A stretch of 64,000 bases of DNA from contig NZ_JBNAGF010000011.1 of the NCBI RefSeq assembly GCF_049801055.1, positions 115,631-179,630 on the forward strand, written 5' to 3'. The stretch comes from JBNAGF01 sp049801055. Lineage in GTDB: Bacteria > Pseudomonadota > Alphaproteobacteria > Rhodobacterales > Rhodobacteraceae. This document shows, in pieces, positions 52,479 through 61,932 of the stretch. A program made the translations under genes and the position numbers. Within the stretch, counting starts at the first letter, position 1. Each line of letters opens with the position of its first letter. The notes beneath the pieces were generated by a model. The model did no database searches, had not been told where the DNA came from, and saw only the letters and a list, made by a program, of their open reading frames with translations.

Positions 52479-53551
52479 ATCGTCCCCTTCCCGACAGAGA
52501 TGAACCAGATCGATCCGTCCGGAGCTTCGACCACATCGCGCACCCGCTCGGTTTCGCCACCCTTCAGCTGTTCGACCTCCCGCAGGTTTTTTCCATCCAG
52601 CCGCGAGATGTAGTCGAACTTGAGCGACCCAATGAAAAGATCTCCTCGCCACGCAGAAAACAGCTTGCCGGAATAGATCATCAGCCCTGACGGCGCGATT
52701 GAGGGATCCCAGTAATGCGCGGGTTGTTCCATGCCGGGTTTTGCGGTGCCCTCACCAATCTTTGCCCCCGAATAATGCGTGCCATACGAGATTACCGGCC
52801 AGCCGTAATTGGCCCCTTTCTTGATCCGGTTGACTTCGTCACCGCCCTTCGCGCCATGTTCCACTGCCCACAGCCGCCCCTGACGGTCCAAGGCCGCGCC
52901 TTGCGGGTTTCGGTGGCCATAGGACCAGATCTCTGGTCGGATGCCGGATTGCCCGACAAAGGGATTGTCGTCCGGCACCGTCCCATCCCGGTTGATCCTG
53001 ACGATCGTGCCATTGTGGTTGGACAGCTCCTGTGCACTGGGTCGGTTCCCCCGCTCGCCCAGAGTCAGAAACAACGAGCCGTCGCGCGCCTCGACGATAC
53101 GAGACCCGAAATGCCGCCCCCCCGAACCGGGCGCAACGGCTTCGAACAGGATCCGCACATCTGTCAGGCGCTGCCCATCCTGAGACAGCCGACCAACTGC
53201 CAAAGCTGTGCCGGCGCCCCCTTTCTGGCGCTTTGCAAAGCTCAGGAACACCTCACGGCTTTGGGCGAAATCCCGCGGCACCATGACGTCAAGCAATCCC
53301 CCCTGACCCTTGGCATGGACTTTTGGCGTCCCCTTTACGGTTTGAGCCTGCCCGCCCCTGACCAGCAACAGGCGGCCTTCCCGCTCGGTCACCAGAAATT
53401 CTCCACCCGGCAGGAAGTCCACGGCCCACGGTGTATCCAGCCCCGAGACCATGGCCTGAACCTGCACCTGACCAGTCGAGCTGGAGAGGGTCTGTGCGGA
53501 CACCACGGCGCCGGACAGCGTCAGAAACAAGCCGAACATCAAATTCCGCAT
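52454..53551 (-). CDS. Exported PQQ-dependent aldose sugar dehydrogenase (YliI/soluble GDH-B type)
   Basis: A 365-residue six-bladed beta-propeller enzyme, periplasmic by its signal peptide (residues 1-19, 'NLMFGLFLTLSGAVVSA'). Motifs of the soluble glucose/sorbosone dehydrogenase family are seen: 'LDTPWAVDFLPGGEFLVTER' near 37-56, 'GSGGRHFGSRIVEARDGSLFLTLGERG' (part 'GRHFGSRIVEARDG'), 'YGHRNPQGAAL' and 'WAVEHGAKGGDEVNRIKKGANYGWP' (part 'EHGAKGGDEVNRI'). It would oxidise aldose sugars using PQQ. AGGGGAA precedes the ATG at 53551. No pqq synthesis genes are in the window. Confidence 0.9.
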   Translation of the reverse strand: MRNLMFGLFLTLSGAVVSAQTLSSSTGQVQVQAMVSGLDTPWAVDFLPGGEFLVTEREGRLLLVRGGQAQTVKGTPKVHAKGQGGLLDVMVPRDFAQSREVFLSFAKRQKGGAGTALAVGRLSQDGQRLTDVRILFEAVAPGSGGRHFGSRIVEARDGSLFLTLGERGNRPSAQELSNHNGTIVRINRDGTVPDDNPFVGQSGIRPEIWSYGHRNPQGAALDRQGRLWAVEHGAKGGDEVNRIKKGANYGWPVISYGTHYSGAKIGEGTAKPGMEQPAHYWDPSIAPSGLMIYSGKLFSAWRGDLFIGSLKFDYISRLDGKNLREVEQLKGGETERVRDVVEAPDGSIWFISVGKGTIYRISPAS

Positions 53552-53680
53552 GGCAATTCCCCTGTTTTTTATCACTCTAGAGCAGAGAACGGCCAAGGCG
53601 AGAGCTTTCCCGAACGGAAGCCGAATTACCCCTATCGATGGGCCTTTTCTTTTTCCAGAAGCTTGCCTAGGGTCGGGATC

Positions 53681-53693
53681 GAACAAATTGTTC
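53681..53693. promoter_or_regulatory. 13-base palindrome just upstream of the Liv binding-protein gene
   Basis: GAACAA-A-TTGTTC, perfect 6-base arms, ending 17 bases before the ATG at 53711. It overlaps the expected leader or start of transcription and could be an operator; the binding protein is unknown. Confidence 0.4.
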
Positions 53694-53710
53694 CAACACG
53701 GGAGTAAATC

Positions 53711-54904
53711 ATGAAAAAGCTGCTCACAGCTACTGCGGCCACTGCTTTGATGGCGGGAACCGCCTTTGCGGACGGTCACGGAAAAGAAGTGAAAATCGGT
53801 GTGATTCTGGGCTTCACTGGCCCGATTGAATCGCTGACGCCCTCGATGGCCGCTGGCGCCGAACTGGCAATGGCCGAAGTGACCGAAAGCGGTATGCTGC
53901 TGGACGGTGCCAAGGTGATGCCAGTGCGCGCCGACTCGACCTGCGTTGACGCCGGTGCGGCCACGGCGGCCGCAGAACGCCTTGTCACATCGGACAAGGT
54001 CGATGGCATCATGGGCGCCGACTGCTCGGGTGTGACCGGTGCGATCCTGTCAAACGTCGCTGTTCCGAATGGCGTCGTGATGATCTCGCCCTCGGCCACA
54101 TCGCCGGGCCTGTCGAGCGCCGAAGACAACGGCCTGTTCTTCCGCACCGCGCCGTCGGATGCCCGTCAGGGTGTCGTGATGACCGAAGTGCTGATGGAAG
54201 AAGGCATCAAGGAAGTCGCGGTTACCTACACCAACAACGACTATGGCAAGGGTTTGGCAGACAGCTTCCAGGCGGCCTACGAAGCTGCAGGCGGTTCGGT
54301 GACCATTAACGCGGCCCACGAAGACGGCAAGGCCGACTATTCGGCTGAAGTCGGCGCACTGGCAGCAGCCGGCGGCGATCGTCTTGTTGTTGCAGGCTAT
54401 GTGGATCAGGGTGGTTCCGGCGTTGTCCGTGCCGCAATCGACTCCGGTGCCTTTGACACGTTCCACTTCCCCGACGGTATGATCGGCGCACAGCTCGAGG
54501 CCAACTTTGGCAGCGAAATTGACGGGTCCACCGGCCAGCACCCGGGCACTGACAGCCCCGGCGTTGCGAAATTTTCGGAAATGGTTGGCGACAAGTTCGA
54601 TTCGACCTCGCCTTTCACTCCGGAATCTTACGACGCCGCAGCCCTGATCATGCTTGCGATGCAGGCCGCGAACTCCAAGTCCTCGGCCGATTACAAGGAC
54701 AAGGTGATGGATGTTGCCAACGCTCCGGGTGAAAAGATCTATCCCGGTGAACTGGGAAAGGCGCTGGAAATTCTGAAATCCGGCGGTGACATCGACTATG
54801 TGGGCGCAACCGCAGTCGAACTGATCGGACCTGGTGAAAGCGCCGGCAACTATCGCCAGATCGTGATCGACGGCGGCAAGATCACAACCGCCAAGTATCG
54901 TTGA
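53711..54904 (+). CDS. livK: Branched-chain amino acid/amide ABC transporter substrate-binding protein
   Basis: A 397-residue periplasmic binding protein of the Leu/Ile/Val family. A signal peptide (residues 1-20, 'KLLTATAATALMAGTAFA') is followed by 'VKIGVILGFTGPIESLTPSM', 'VDGIMGADCSGVTGAILSNV' and 'VAVTYTNNDYGKGLADSF'. It may bind amino acids, amides or other compounds; the ligand cannot be read from sequence. It is first in a livK-G-F-H-M run, with a hairpin right after it. Confidence 0.92.
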   Translation: MKKLLTATAATALMAGTAFADGHGKEVKIGVILGFTGPIESLTPSMAAGAELAMAEVTESGMLLDGAKVMPVRADSTCVDAGAATAAAERLVTSDKVDGIMGADCSGVTGAILSNVAVPNGVVMISPSATSPGLSSAEDNGLFFRTAPSDARQGVVMTEVLMEEGIKEVAVTYTNNDYGKGLADSFQAAYEAAGGSVTINAAHEDGKADYSAEVGALAAAGGDRLVVAGYVDQGGSGVVRAAIDSGAFDTFHFPDGMIGAQLEANFGSEIDGSTGQHPGTDSPGVAKFSEMVGDKFDSTSPFTPESYDAAALIMLAMQAANSKSSADYKDKVMDVANAPGEKIYPGELGKALEILKSGGDIDYVGATAVELIGPGESAGNYRQIVIDGGKITTAKYR

Positions 54905-54926
54905 TCCCCGCGATGCGTTAAGATTG

Positions 54927-54955
54927 AACAGCCCGGGCCTTGTGTCCGGGCTGTT
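54927..54955 (+). terminator. Hairpin after the Liv binding-protein gene
   Basis: 10-base perfect stem AACAGCCCGG / CCGGGCTGTT with a 9-base loop, 22 bases past the stop. Only three T in a row follow (within TGTTTC), so it is probably a partial terminator or 3' stabiliser between livK and livG. Confidence 0.65.
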
Positions 54956-55045
54956 TCAATGACAAAAGGCCGCACCCCCGGAGGGACGGGGAAACAAAAG
55001 AACGGGACCGCCGAAATCGATAAGCGGCGGCTTGGGGGAGATCAC

Positions 55046-55834
55046 ATGATCGTCGTCGAAGACGTGCACAAGCACTTTGGCGGATTCCATGCGGTGGACG
55101 GTGCCACGCTGGAGATCGCCGGGGGCTCTATCACCGGGCTTATTGGCCCGAACGGAGCCGGAAAAACCACTCTTTTCAATGTTATCGCAGGCGTTCTTCC
55201 ACCCACGGCCGGACGAGTCACGATGGATGGTGAGGACATTACCGGCCTGCCGCCGCATGAGCTGTTTCACAAGGGGCTGCTGCGCACCTTCCAGATCGCG
55301 CATGAGTTTTCCTCGATGACCTGCCGCGAGAACCTGATGATGGTTCCCGGTGGTCAATCGGGAGAATCGCTCTGGAATACATGGTTTGGACGTAAACGCA
55401 TCGCCGATGAGGAACGCGCTCTGCGGGCCAAGGCGGACGAGGTGCTCGAGTTCCTGACCATCAGCCACATTGCCGATCTGAAGGCCGGACAGGTCTCGGG
55501 CGGGCAGAAGAAGCTGCTCGAACTTGGCCGCACCATGATGGTCGATGCCAAGATCGTATTTCTCGACGAGGTGGGCGCAGGCGTGAACCGCACCCTGCTC
55601 TATACCATTGCCGACGCCATCAAGCGGCTAAACGAAGAACGCGGATATACGTTTGTCGTCATTGAACACGACATGGAATTCATCGGACGCCTCTGCGATC
55701 CGGTGATCTGTATGGCCGAGGGCAAAGTTCTCGCCGAAGGCACGCTCGACGAAATCAAGGCCAATGAGCAGGTCATCGAGGCCTATCTGGGAACGGGCCT
55801 CAAGAACAAGGACAAGCTGGAGGCCGAGGCATGA
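55046..55834 (+). CDS. livG: Branched-chain amino acid ABC transporter ATP-binding protein LivG
   Basis: A 262-residue ATPase: 'VHKHFGGFHAVDGATLEI', Walker A 'GPNGAGKTT' near residue 37, the LivG-type sequence 'RTFQIAHEFSSMTCRENLMM', signature 'VSGGQKKLLELGRTMM' and Walker B 'IVFLDEVGAGVNR', where the usual Pro after DE is Val. The start at 55046 has GGGGGAG five bases upstream; an in-frame ATG at 54959 lacks a site and overlaps the hairpin region. Confidence 0.93.
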   Translation: MIVVEDVHKHFGGFHAVDGATLEIAGGSITGLIGPNGAGKTTLFNVIAGVLPPTAGRVTMDGEDITGLPPHELFHKGLLRTFQIAHEFSSMTCRENLMMVPGGQSGESLWNTWFGRKRIADEERALRAKADEVLEFLTISHIADLKAGQVSGGQKKLLELGRTMMVDAKIVFLDEVGAGVNRTLLYTIADAIKRLNEERGYTFVVIEHDMEFIGRLCDPVICMAEGKVLAEGTLDEIKANEQVIEAYLGTGLKNKDKLEAEA

Positions 55835-55956
55835 CGGAGTGCCTTGCTGCCCAAGGTTCCGATCCATTCCCGGCGCGCGCCACCCTGTAAGGGGCTCCGA
55901 CATCCTGTGAGGGACAACGAAATGACAACAAGCATGCAGCACGCGGGAGGGCCGGA

Positions 55957-56781
<825 letters not shown>

Positions 56782-56783
56782 GC

Positions 56784-56906
56784 ATGTTTCATTTTCTTGC
56801 TCCAAGGCCCTTCGGGACGTTCAACCATTTCCTCTCTAAACCGGACACTGATATTGCGTCGGTCGCAGACCAAGCCTGCAGCCGCGGTCAGTGCATGGAA
56901 GGGTAA
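56784..56906 (+). CDS. Possible 40-residue small protein or leader peptide between livF and livH
   Basis: An ATG two bases after the livF stop, preceded by GGGAGG at a spacing of six bases, opens a 40-codon frame ending in TAA six bases before the livH ATG. It fills the whole livF-livH gap. The peptide begins 'MFHFLAPRPFGTFNHFLSKP' and has two Cys near its end. There is no membrane segment. It could be a translated spacer that couples livH to livF, or a real small protein. I do not recognise a family. Confidence 0.45.
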   Translation: MFHFLAPRPFGTFNHFLSKPDTDIASVADQACSRGQCMEG

Positions 56907-56912
56907 AGCCAC

Positions 56913-57914
56913 ATGGATTTTCTTAACGCCATCGTGGCGCTTTCCAATTTCGTGCTGGTCCCCGCGATCGCCTATGGCAGCCAGCTGGCTCTGGGTGCGC
57001 TCGGGGTCACGCTGATCTATGGCATCCTTCGGTTCTCGAACTTTGCCCATGGTGACACCATGGCATTCGGGGCAATGGTCACCATCCTGGTGACGTGGTG
57101 GATGCAGTCGATTGGTATCAGTCTCGGGCCGCTGCCCACCGCGCTTTTGGCCCTGCCTTTTGGCATACTTGGCTGCATGGCACTTGTCTTGCTCACCGAC
57201 CGGGCGGTCTATCGCTTTTACCGCGAACAGAAGGCCAAGCCGGTGATCCTTGTGATCGTGTCGATGGGTGTGATGTTCATCATGAACGGCCTGGTGCGCT
57301 TTATCATCGGCCCCGACGATCAGAAATTCGCCGATGGTGAGCGTTTCCTGATTTCCGCGCGCGAATTCAAGCAGTTGACCGGCCTCAAGGAGGGGTTGGC
57401 AATCAAGACCACGCAGGGACTGACGGTTGTTGTCGCGGTGATCTGCGTGGTGCTGCTGTTCTGGTTCCTCAACAAGACCCGCACCGGCAAATCCATGCGC
57501 GCCTATTCCGACAACGAGGATCTGGCACTGCTGTCGGGCATCAACCCCGAGCGGGTGGTGATGATCACCTGGCTGATCGTGGCCGCACTGGCGACCACAG
57601 CAGGGGTGCTTTATGGGCTCGACAAGAGCTTCAAGCCCTTTGTCTATTTCCAGCTTTTGCTGCCCATTTTTGCCTCGGCCATCGTCGGTGGTCTCGGCAG
57701 CCCGATCGGGGCCATCGCAGGCGGGTTCGTGATCGCCTTTTCCGAGGTCACCATCACCTATGCCTGGAAGAAGGTGCTGAAATATCTGGGCGCCGAGCCT
57801 GACGGGCTCGTGCAGCTGCTGAGCACCGATTACAAATTCGCGGTCAGCTTCGTGATCCTGCTGATCGTGCTTCTGTTCAAGCCCACGGGCCTCTTCAAGG
57901 GGAAAGCGGTATGA
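56913..57914 (+). CDS. livH: Branched-chain amino acid ABC transporter permease LivH
   Basis: A 333-residue inner-membrane permease with about eight segments. Family features: 'GSQLALGALGVTLIYGILRFSNFAHGD' (part 'GVTLIYGILRFSNFAHGD', near residues 27-44), 'SMRAYSDNEDLALLSGINPERV' (part 'DNEDLALLSGINPERV', EAA-like loop) and 'ASAIVGGLGSPIGAIAGGF'. A loop of about 35 residues with 'DDQKFADGERFLISAREFKQ' is longer than in E. coli LivH. Its stop overlaps livM by four bases. Confidence 0.93.
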   Translation: MDFLNAIVALSNFVLVPAIAYGSQLALGALGVTLIYGILRFSNFAHGDTMAFGAMVTILVTWWMQSIGISLGPLPTALLALPFGILGCMALVLLTDRAVYRFYREQKAKPVILVIVSMGVMFIMNGLVRFIIGPDDQKFADGERFLISAREFKQLTGLKEGLAIKTTQGLTVVVAVICVVLLFWFLNKTRTGKSMRAYSDNEDLALLSGINPERVVMITWLIVAALATTAGVLYGLDKSFKPFVYFQLLLPIFASAIVGGLGSPIGAIAGGFVIAFSEVTITYAWKKVLKYLGAEPDGLVQLLSTDYKFAVSFVILLIVLLFKPTGLFKGKAV

Positions 57915-59215
57915 GCGAGACAATGAAGAATACCGCGCTGTTTCTGGGTGTCGGTGCGCTGATAATTTTGACCGGGTTCATGCAGAGCTGGAACTCGGCT
58001 CTGCTGATCCTGAACATGGGATTGATCTCAGCCATTATGGCGCTGGGTGTGAACCTGCAATGGGGGTTTGCGGGCCTCTTCAACGTCGGTGTCATGGGTT
58101 TCGTGGCGCTTGGCGGTCTGGCCGTTGTTCTGGTCTCAACAGATGTCAGCCCCGAAGCCTGGGCCAACGGCGGCGTCGGCATCGTCATGGCCCTGATCCT
58201 TGGTGCCATGACGGTTGTGGCAGCGGTGGTTGCCTACCGCATGATGGCAAAAGGCGCCGCGCGGTCGGCGGTGATCCTCGCCATACTGATCGGCGGATTT
58301 TTCCTCTACCGGATGCTTTTTGACCCCAATGTCGAGAGTGTCGAGGCGATCAATCCGGCCCTTGCCGGCAATATCGGAGGGCTTGGCCTGCCGGTGCTGC
58401 TGGCGTGGCCAGCAGGCGGGTTGCTGGCAGCAGGAGCGGCCTGGCTGATCGGCAAGACCGCTCTGGGGTTGCGTTCGGATTATCTGGCAATTGCCACGCT
58501 AGGGATTGCCGAGATCATCATCGCGGTGATGAAAAACGAGGACTGGCTGGCCCGCGGCGTGAAAAACGTCATCGGCCTGCCTCGCCCCGTACCGTATGAA
58601 ATCGACCTTCAGAACGACCCGAGCTTCGTGGACCGCGCCGCCTCGCTGGGGCTTGACCCGGTGACCGCCTCGACCCTGTCGGTCAAGCTGGGTTACTCCA
58701 TACTGTTCCTGATCGTTCTGCTGGTTCTGTTGTGGATGGCGCAGATGGCACTCAAAAGCCCGTGGGGCAGGATGATGCGTGCCATTCGCGACAACGAGGT
58801 CGCCTCCGAGGCGATGGGCAAGGACGTCACCCGCCGCCATTTGCAGATCTTCGTGCTGGGCTCGGCCGTTTGCGGCATCGCGGGCGCGATGATGACCACG
58901 CTCGACGGCCAATTGACGCCTGGCACCTATCAGCCGCTGCGCTTTACCTTTTTGGTCTGGGTGATGGTGATCGTCGGCGGATCGGGCAACAATTTCGGCG
59001 CGGTTCTGGGCGCCATGCTGATCTGGTTCCTCTGGGTGCAGGTGGAACCGATCGGGCTCTGGGTGATGCAGGTTATCACCTCGGGCATGGCGGACGGAAG
59101 CGCGCTGAAAGAACACCTGATCGACAGCGCCGCGCATATGAGACTGCTGACGATGGGCGTCATCCTGCTGGTGGTGCTCAGGTTCAGCCCGCGTGGCCTG
59201 ATCCCCGAAAAATAG
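57911..59215 (+). CDS. livM: Branched-chain amino acid ABC transporter permease LivM
   Basis: A 434-residue permease. Motifs include 'GLISAIMALGVNLQWGFAGLFNVGVMGFVALGG' (part 'LGVNLQWGFAGLFNVGVMGF', near 45), 'LGLRSDYLAIATLGIAEII' and 'RAIRDNEVASEAMGKDVTRRHLQIFVLGS' (part 'AIRDNEVASEAMGKDV'). An extra hydrophobic region around residues 90-170 makes it long, a form known in alphaproteobacteria. Last gene of the liv operon; a hairpin follows. Confidence 0.93.
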   Translation: MSETMKNTALFLGVGALIILTGFMQSWNSALLILNMGLISAIMALGVNLQWGFAGLFNVGVMGFVALGGLAVVLVSTDVSPEAWANGGVGIVMALILGAMTVVAAVVAYRMMAKGAARSAVILAILIGGFFLYRMLFDPNVESVEAINPALAGNIGGLGLPVLLAWPAGGLLAAGAAWLIGKTALGLRSDYLAIATLGIAEIIIAVMKNEDWLARGVKNVIGLPRPVPYEIDLQNDPSFVDRAASLGLDPVTASTLSVKLGYSILFLIVLLVLLWMAQMALKSPWGRMMRAIRDNEVASEAMGKDVTRRHLQIFVLGSAVCGIAGAMMTTLDGQLTPGTYQPLRFTFLVWVMVIVGGSGNNFGAVLGAMLIWFLWVQVEPIGLWVMQVITSGMADGSALKEHLIDSAAHMRLLTMGVILLVVLRFSPRGLIPEK

Positions 59216-59247
59216 ACCAGTCAATCCCGGATCTGCCAGAAAATCAC

Positions 59248-59277
59248 ATCGCCGCGTCCGGTTCCGGGCGCGGCGAT
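59248..59277 (+). terminator. Strong hairpin after the liv operon
   Basis: 9-base perfect stem ATCGCCGCG / CGCGGCGAT, with further pairing possible inside the 12-base loop (CCGG / CCGG). It lies between convergent livM and the MmgE/PrpD gene. The T-run after it is weak (CTCCTTT), so it may serve both directions. Confidence 0.6.
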
Positions 59278-59289
59278 CTCCTTTGGCGG

Positions 59290-60591
59290 TCAGGGTGCGA
59301 CCATCAGGGCGGCAAAATCGGCAGATTGCCCGCCCTGCCGCAACAATGACCACGCTTCGTCGGCGGCCTGCCCTCCGATCAGCTTGGCAGCCTTGGTCCG
59401 CACGCGCTCTTCGCGCTGCGCGAGCCCGAGCGGTGCCAGCAGATCGTGGCGCGCCTCAACCCGGGAACCGTCGCGCTTCAGCATCGAAACCACCGCCTGC
59501 GTTTCGGTCAGACTGTCGTCGGCCGTAACCGTGATGTGATCGCGCAGGGATCGCAGGCGCATGTCAGCGCAGGTTTCGGCGGAATAGCTGTCGAGCCGTG
59601 CCGTATCGAACCCCAAGGCCCGCATTGCAAGAACCGTGCGATAGCTGAACTTGGCCCCCAAGCCTGTTTCCGGCTCGGGCTGGTTGCACACACTCATCCA
59701 GCGCGGATGGGTGCGGACAGCGATCTCGGCCACTTCGGGACCGGCTATGTCGATCTCGCGCGCGGCCTCAAGCGCCGCGTGAAGCCCGTGACAGCAGGCG
59801 TGGAATTTGTGGCTGACGCTTTCGAACAGCCAACGTTCACCCAGGCCGTCCAGAGCGTCCTTGGCCTGCGTTGCACCGTGATGAGTTGCGCCAAATCCAA
59901 AGGTGCCGTCAAACGCCGCCGGATTGCTGTCCATACCTCGCTGCACCAGCAACGCGCATTCCACGCCGGAGCTGGCAGCCATACCGGCGTTGTAGGGCTT
60001 TCCCATCGTCCCGAACTGCGCTTTGAGCCCCGACGCGCGGGTCGCGGAAAGGCCCATGAGCGTTTCCATGTCGTCACTTTGCAGCCCGATCAGTCGTCCG
60101 GCAGCGACCGCGGCGCCAAAGGTTCCCGCGGTTGCGGTCTGGTGAAACCCGACCTGATAATGATCACGTCCAAGCCAGAGCCCGACGCGGATCGAAACTT
60201 CCATGCCGATCAGGGCCGCTTCGAGCATCTCCACAAGCGGCAGGTCGCGCAATTCGCCAATCGCAAGCGCGGCCGGAAACACCGCAACCGAGGGATGCCC
60301 GATATGGGCAAAATGGGTATCATCGTAATCCAGCGCGTGAGAGGTCGCCCCATTGACCAGAGCCGCAGATCGGGCCGGGGCGGACCCGTTTCCGAACAGG
60401 CGCGCGTCGCCAGTACCGCCTTCGTCAAGCACCTGCTGGCGCAGAATACGGGCAACCGGCTCATCGCGTCCGGCCATGCCAACACTCAACCAGTCGAGCG
60501 CGGATAGCGACGTCACCAACCGGACCGCTCCGGTGGTGGTTACGGGACCAGCCGCGAATCCGGCCAAAGCATGCAGCACATCATGGGTCAT
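59290..60591 (-). CDS. MmgE/PrpD family protein (2-methylcitrate dehydratase-like)
   Basis: A 433-residue protein of the MmgE/PrpD fold. Typical pieces: 'ARSAALVNGATSHALDYDDTHF' (part 'VNGATSHALDYDDTH', near residue 83), 'HIGHPSVAVFPAALAIGE', 'GFHQTATAGTFGAAVAAGRLIGL' and 'HKFHACCHGLHAALEAA'. Members dehydrate 2-methylcitrate or act on other acids such as cis-aconitate (decarboxylases). No other propionate-pathway gene is near, so the substrate is open. It converges on the liv operon. Confidence 0.9.
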   Translation of the reverse strand: MTHDVLHALAGFAAGPVTTTGAVRLVTSLSALDWLSVGMAGRDEPVARILRQQVLDEGGTGDARLFGNGSAPARSAALVNGATSHALDYDDTHFAHIGHPSVAVFPAALAIGELRDLPLVEMLEAALIGMEVSIRVGLWLGRDHYQVGFHQTATAGTFGAAVAAGRLIGLQSDDMETLMGLSATRASGLKAQFGTMGKPYNAGMAASSGVECALLVQRGMDSNPAAFDGTFGFGATHHGATQAKDALDGLGERWLFESVSHKFHACCHGLHAALEAAREIDIAGPEVAEIAVRTHPRWMSVCNQPEPETGLGAKFSYRTVLAMRALGFDTARLDSYSAETCADMRLRSLRDHITVTADDSLTETQAVVSMLKRDGSRVEARHDLLAPLGLAQREERVRTKAAKLIGGQAADEAWSLLRQGGQSADFAALMVAP

Positions 60592-60628
60592 GGCCGCAGT
60601 TTAGCGTCCGCGTCGCGCCGGTAAAGCG

Positions 60629-61075
60629 TCAGTCGTAGAGTTCTGCCGCGCGCGTTTCAAAGGCGCGTACGATCCGGTGCATGGCCTCGTTGAACACGAC
60701 CCCGATGATGCCCTGCAGAACCGCGTTCTTGAATTCGAAATCAACATGAAATGATATGTTGCACCCGCCGTCCGTGTGGTCGGCAAAACTCCAGTTCGAC
60801 TTCATATAGCGAAACGGACCGTCAAGATACTCGGTGTCGATCCGTTTGTCTTCTGCAAACAAGGTGACCCGGCTTCCGAACCGTTCGCGGAACACCTTGA
60901 ACGAGATCACCAGATCCGCCTCCATCACCTCGGCTTCGTCCACCTTATAGGTCCGCCGAATCCGAGCCGCTGCGCACCATGGCAAAAACTGCGGATAGCT
61001 CGCCACATCAGCCACCAGATCATACATCTGCTGCGCGCTATACGGCAGGTGGCGGGTTTCCGAGTGAATGGGCAT
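60629..61075 (-). CDS. START-domain coenzyme Q-binding protein (RatA/COQ10 family)
   Basis: A 148-residue protein of the polyketide cyclase/START fold: 'RHLPYSAQQMYDLVADVASYPQFLPWCAAARI' (part 'YDLVADVASYPQFLPWC', near 18), 'GPFRYMKSNWSF' and 'FKNAVLQGIIGVVFNEAMHRIVRAFETRA' (part 'GVVFNEAMHRIVRAFETRA'). It is the bacterial COQ10 homologue, needed for proper use of ubiquinone in respiration in related proteins; E. coli RatA was also described as a ribosome association inhibitor. It is divergent from hpt. Confidence 0.92.
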   Translation of the reverse strand: MPIHSETRHLPYSAQQMYDLVADVASYPQFLPWCAAARIRRTYKVDEAEVMEADLVISFKVFRERFGSRVTLFAEDKRIDTEYLDGPFRYMKSNWSFADHTDGGCNISFHVDFEFKNAVLQGIIGVVFNEAMHRIVRAFETRAAELYD

Positions 61076-61161
61076 GCGGCGCGTTGAACCCTTTGGTCCG
61101 TTTATGGGTGACAGTGGCGCGTGATTTCGTATGTTGGCGCCGAAAGATCAAGGGGGCAAAA

Positions 61162-61710
61162 ATGACCGATCGGCCATATGTGATCGACCAGATGATTTCC
61201 GCCAAGTCCATAGCGGCGCGGATTGAAACCCTGTGCGGAGAAATCGCGCAGGAATTCAGCGGCACCGACAAGCTTATCGTGGTGGGCCTGTTGCGGGGCA
61301 GTTTCGTGTTTATCGCCGATCTGGTACGGGAACTGGATTTACCGATCGAAGTCGACTTTCTGGAAGCGTCGTCTTATGGCGACGCCATGGAAAGCAGCCG
61401 GGAAGTACGCATTCTCAAAGACTTGCGAGGCGCAATTGAAGGGCGCGACGTGTTGGTGGTCGAAGACATCGTCGACACCGGCCACACGCTGAACCACGTA
61501 ACGGCCTTGCTGCGCAGCCGCGACCCCAAACGGTTGAAATCCATTGCCCTTCTCGACAAACCTTCGCGCCGCGAGGTCGATTTCCGGTCCGACTGGATTG
61601 GCTTTGAAATCCCCGATGAGTTCGTGGTCGGTTATGGAATCGATTACGCTCAACGCAACCGCAACCTGCCTTTCATCGGCAAGGTTCGATTCCTCGGCGA
61701 CGAGGGCTGA
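61162..61710 (+). CDS. hpt: Hypoxanthine phosphoribosyltransferase
   Basis: A 182-residue purine-salvage enzyme that makes IMP (and often GMP) from hypoxanthine (guanine) and PRPP. The PRPP-binding motif 'VLVVEDIVDTGHTL' is near residue 99-112, with 'VVGLLRGSFVFIADLVREL' near 40 and 'GIDYAQRNRNLPFIGKV' near the end. The ATG at 61162 follows AGGGGG; the longer frame to 60979 overlaps the divergent gene and is rejected. Confidence 0.94.
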   Translation: MTDRPYVIDQMISAKSIAARIETLCGEIAQEFSGTDKLIVVGLLRGSFVFIADLVRELDLPIEVDFLEASSYGDAMESSREVRILKDLRGAIEGRDVLVVEDIVDTGHTLNHVTALLRSRDPKRLKSIALLDKPSRREVDFRSDWIGFEIPDEFVVGYGIDYAQRNRNLPFIGKVRFLGDEG

Positions 61711-61740
61711 TTGGCGCCTGAGCCGCTGGCCACTGCTCAT

Positions 61741-61932
61741 ATGAACCTGCGCCACCTGTTCAGAATGTCCCGCTGGGCACGCAACCCGCCTTCAGAGCGC
61801 AGGGTCAAACTGGTGTTCGCGACAGTCCTGCTGTGCCTCGCGCTCTATGGAATTGAGCGGTTGGGGTTCTGGCCTGACTGGGCGCGGATCGAACAGCGCG
61901 GCTTTGACCCGTCAATCGGTCAACGCCCTTAG
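61741..61932 (+). CDS. Small conserved membrane protein, 63 residues
   Basis: A short protein, 'MNLRHLFRMSRWARNPPSER...', with one membrane segment near residues 25-41 ('LVFATVLLCLALYGIERL') and a positively charged N-terminus, so the N-terminus should be inside the cell. It resembles small uncharacterised proteins found beside hpt in Rhodobacterales. A TTG at 61711 could lengthen it by 10 residues. It overlaps the convergent peptidase gene by 21 bases. No function is known to me. Confidence 0.6.
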   Translation: MNLRHLFRMSRWARNPPSERRVKLVFATVLLCLALYGIERLGFWPDWARIEQRGFDPSIGQRP

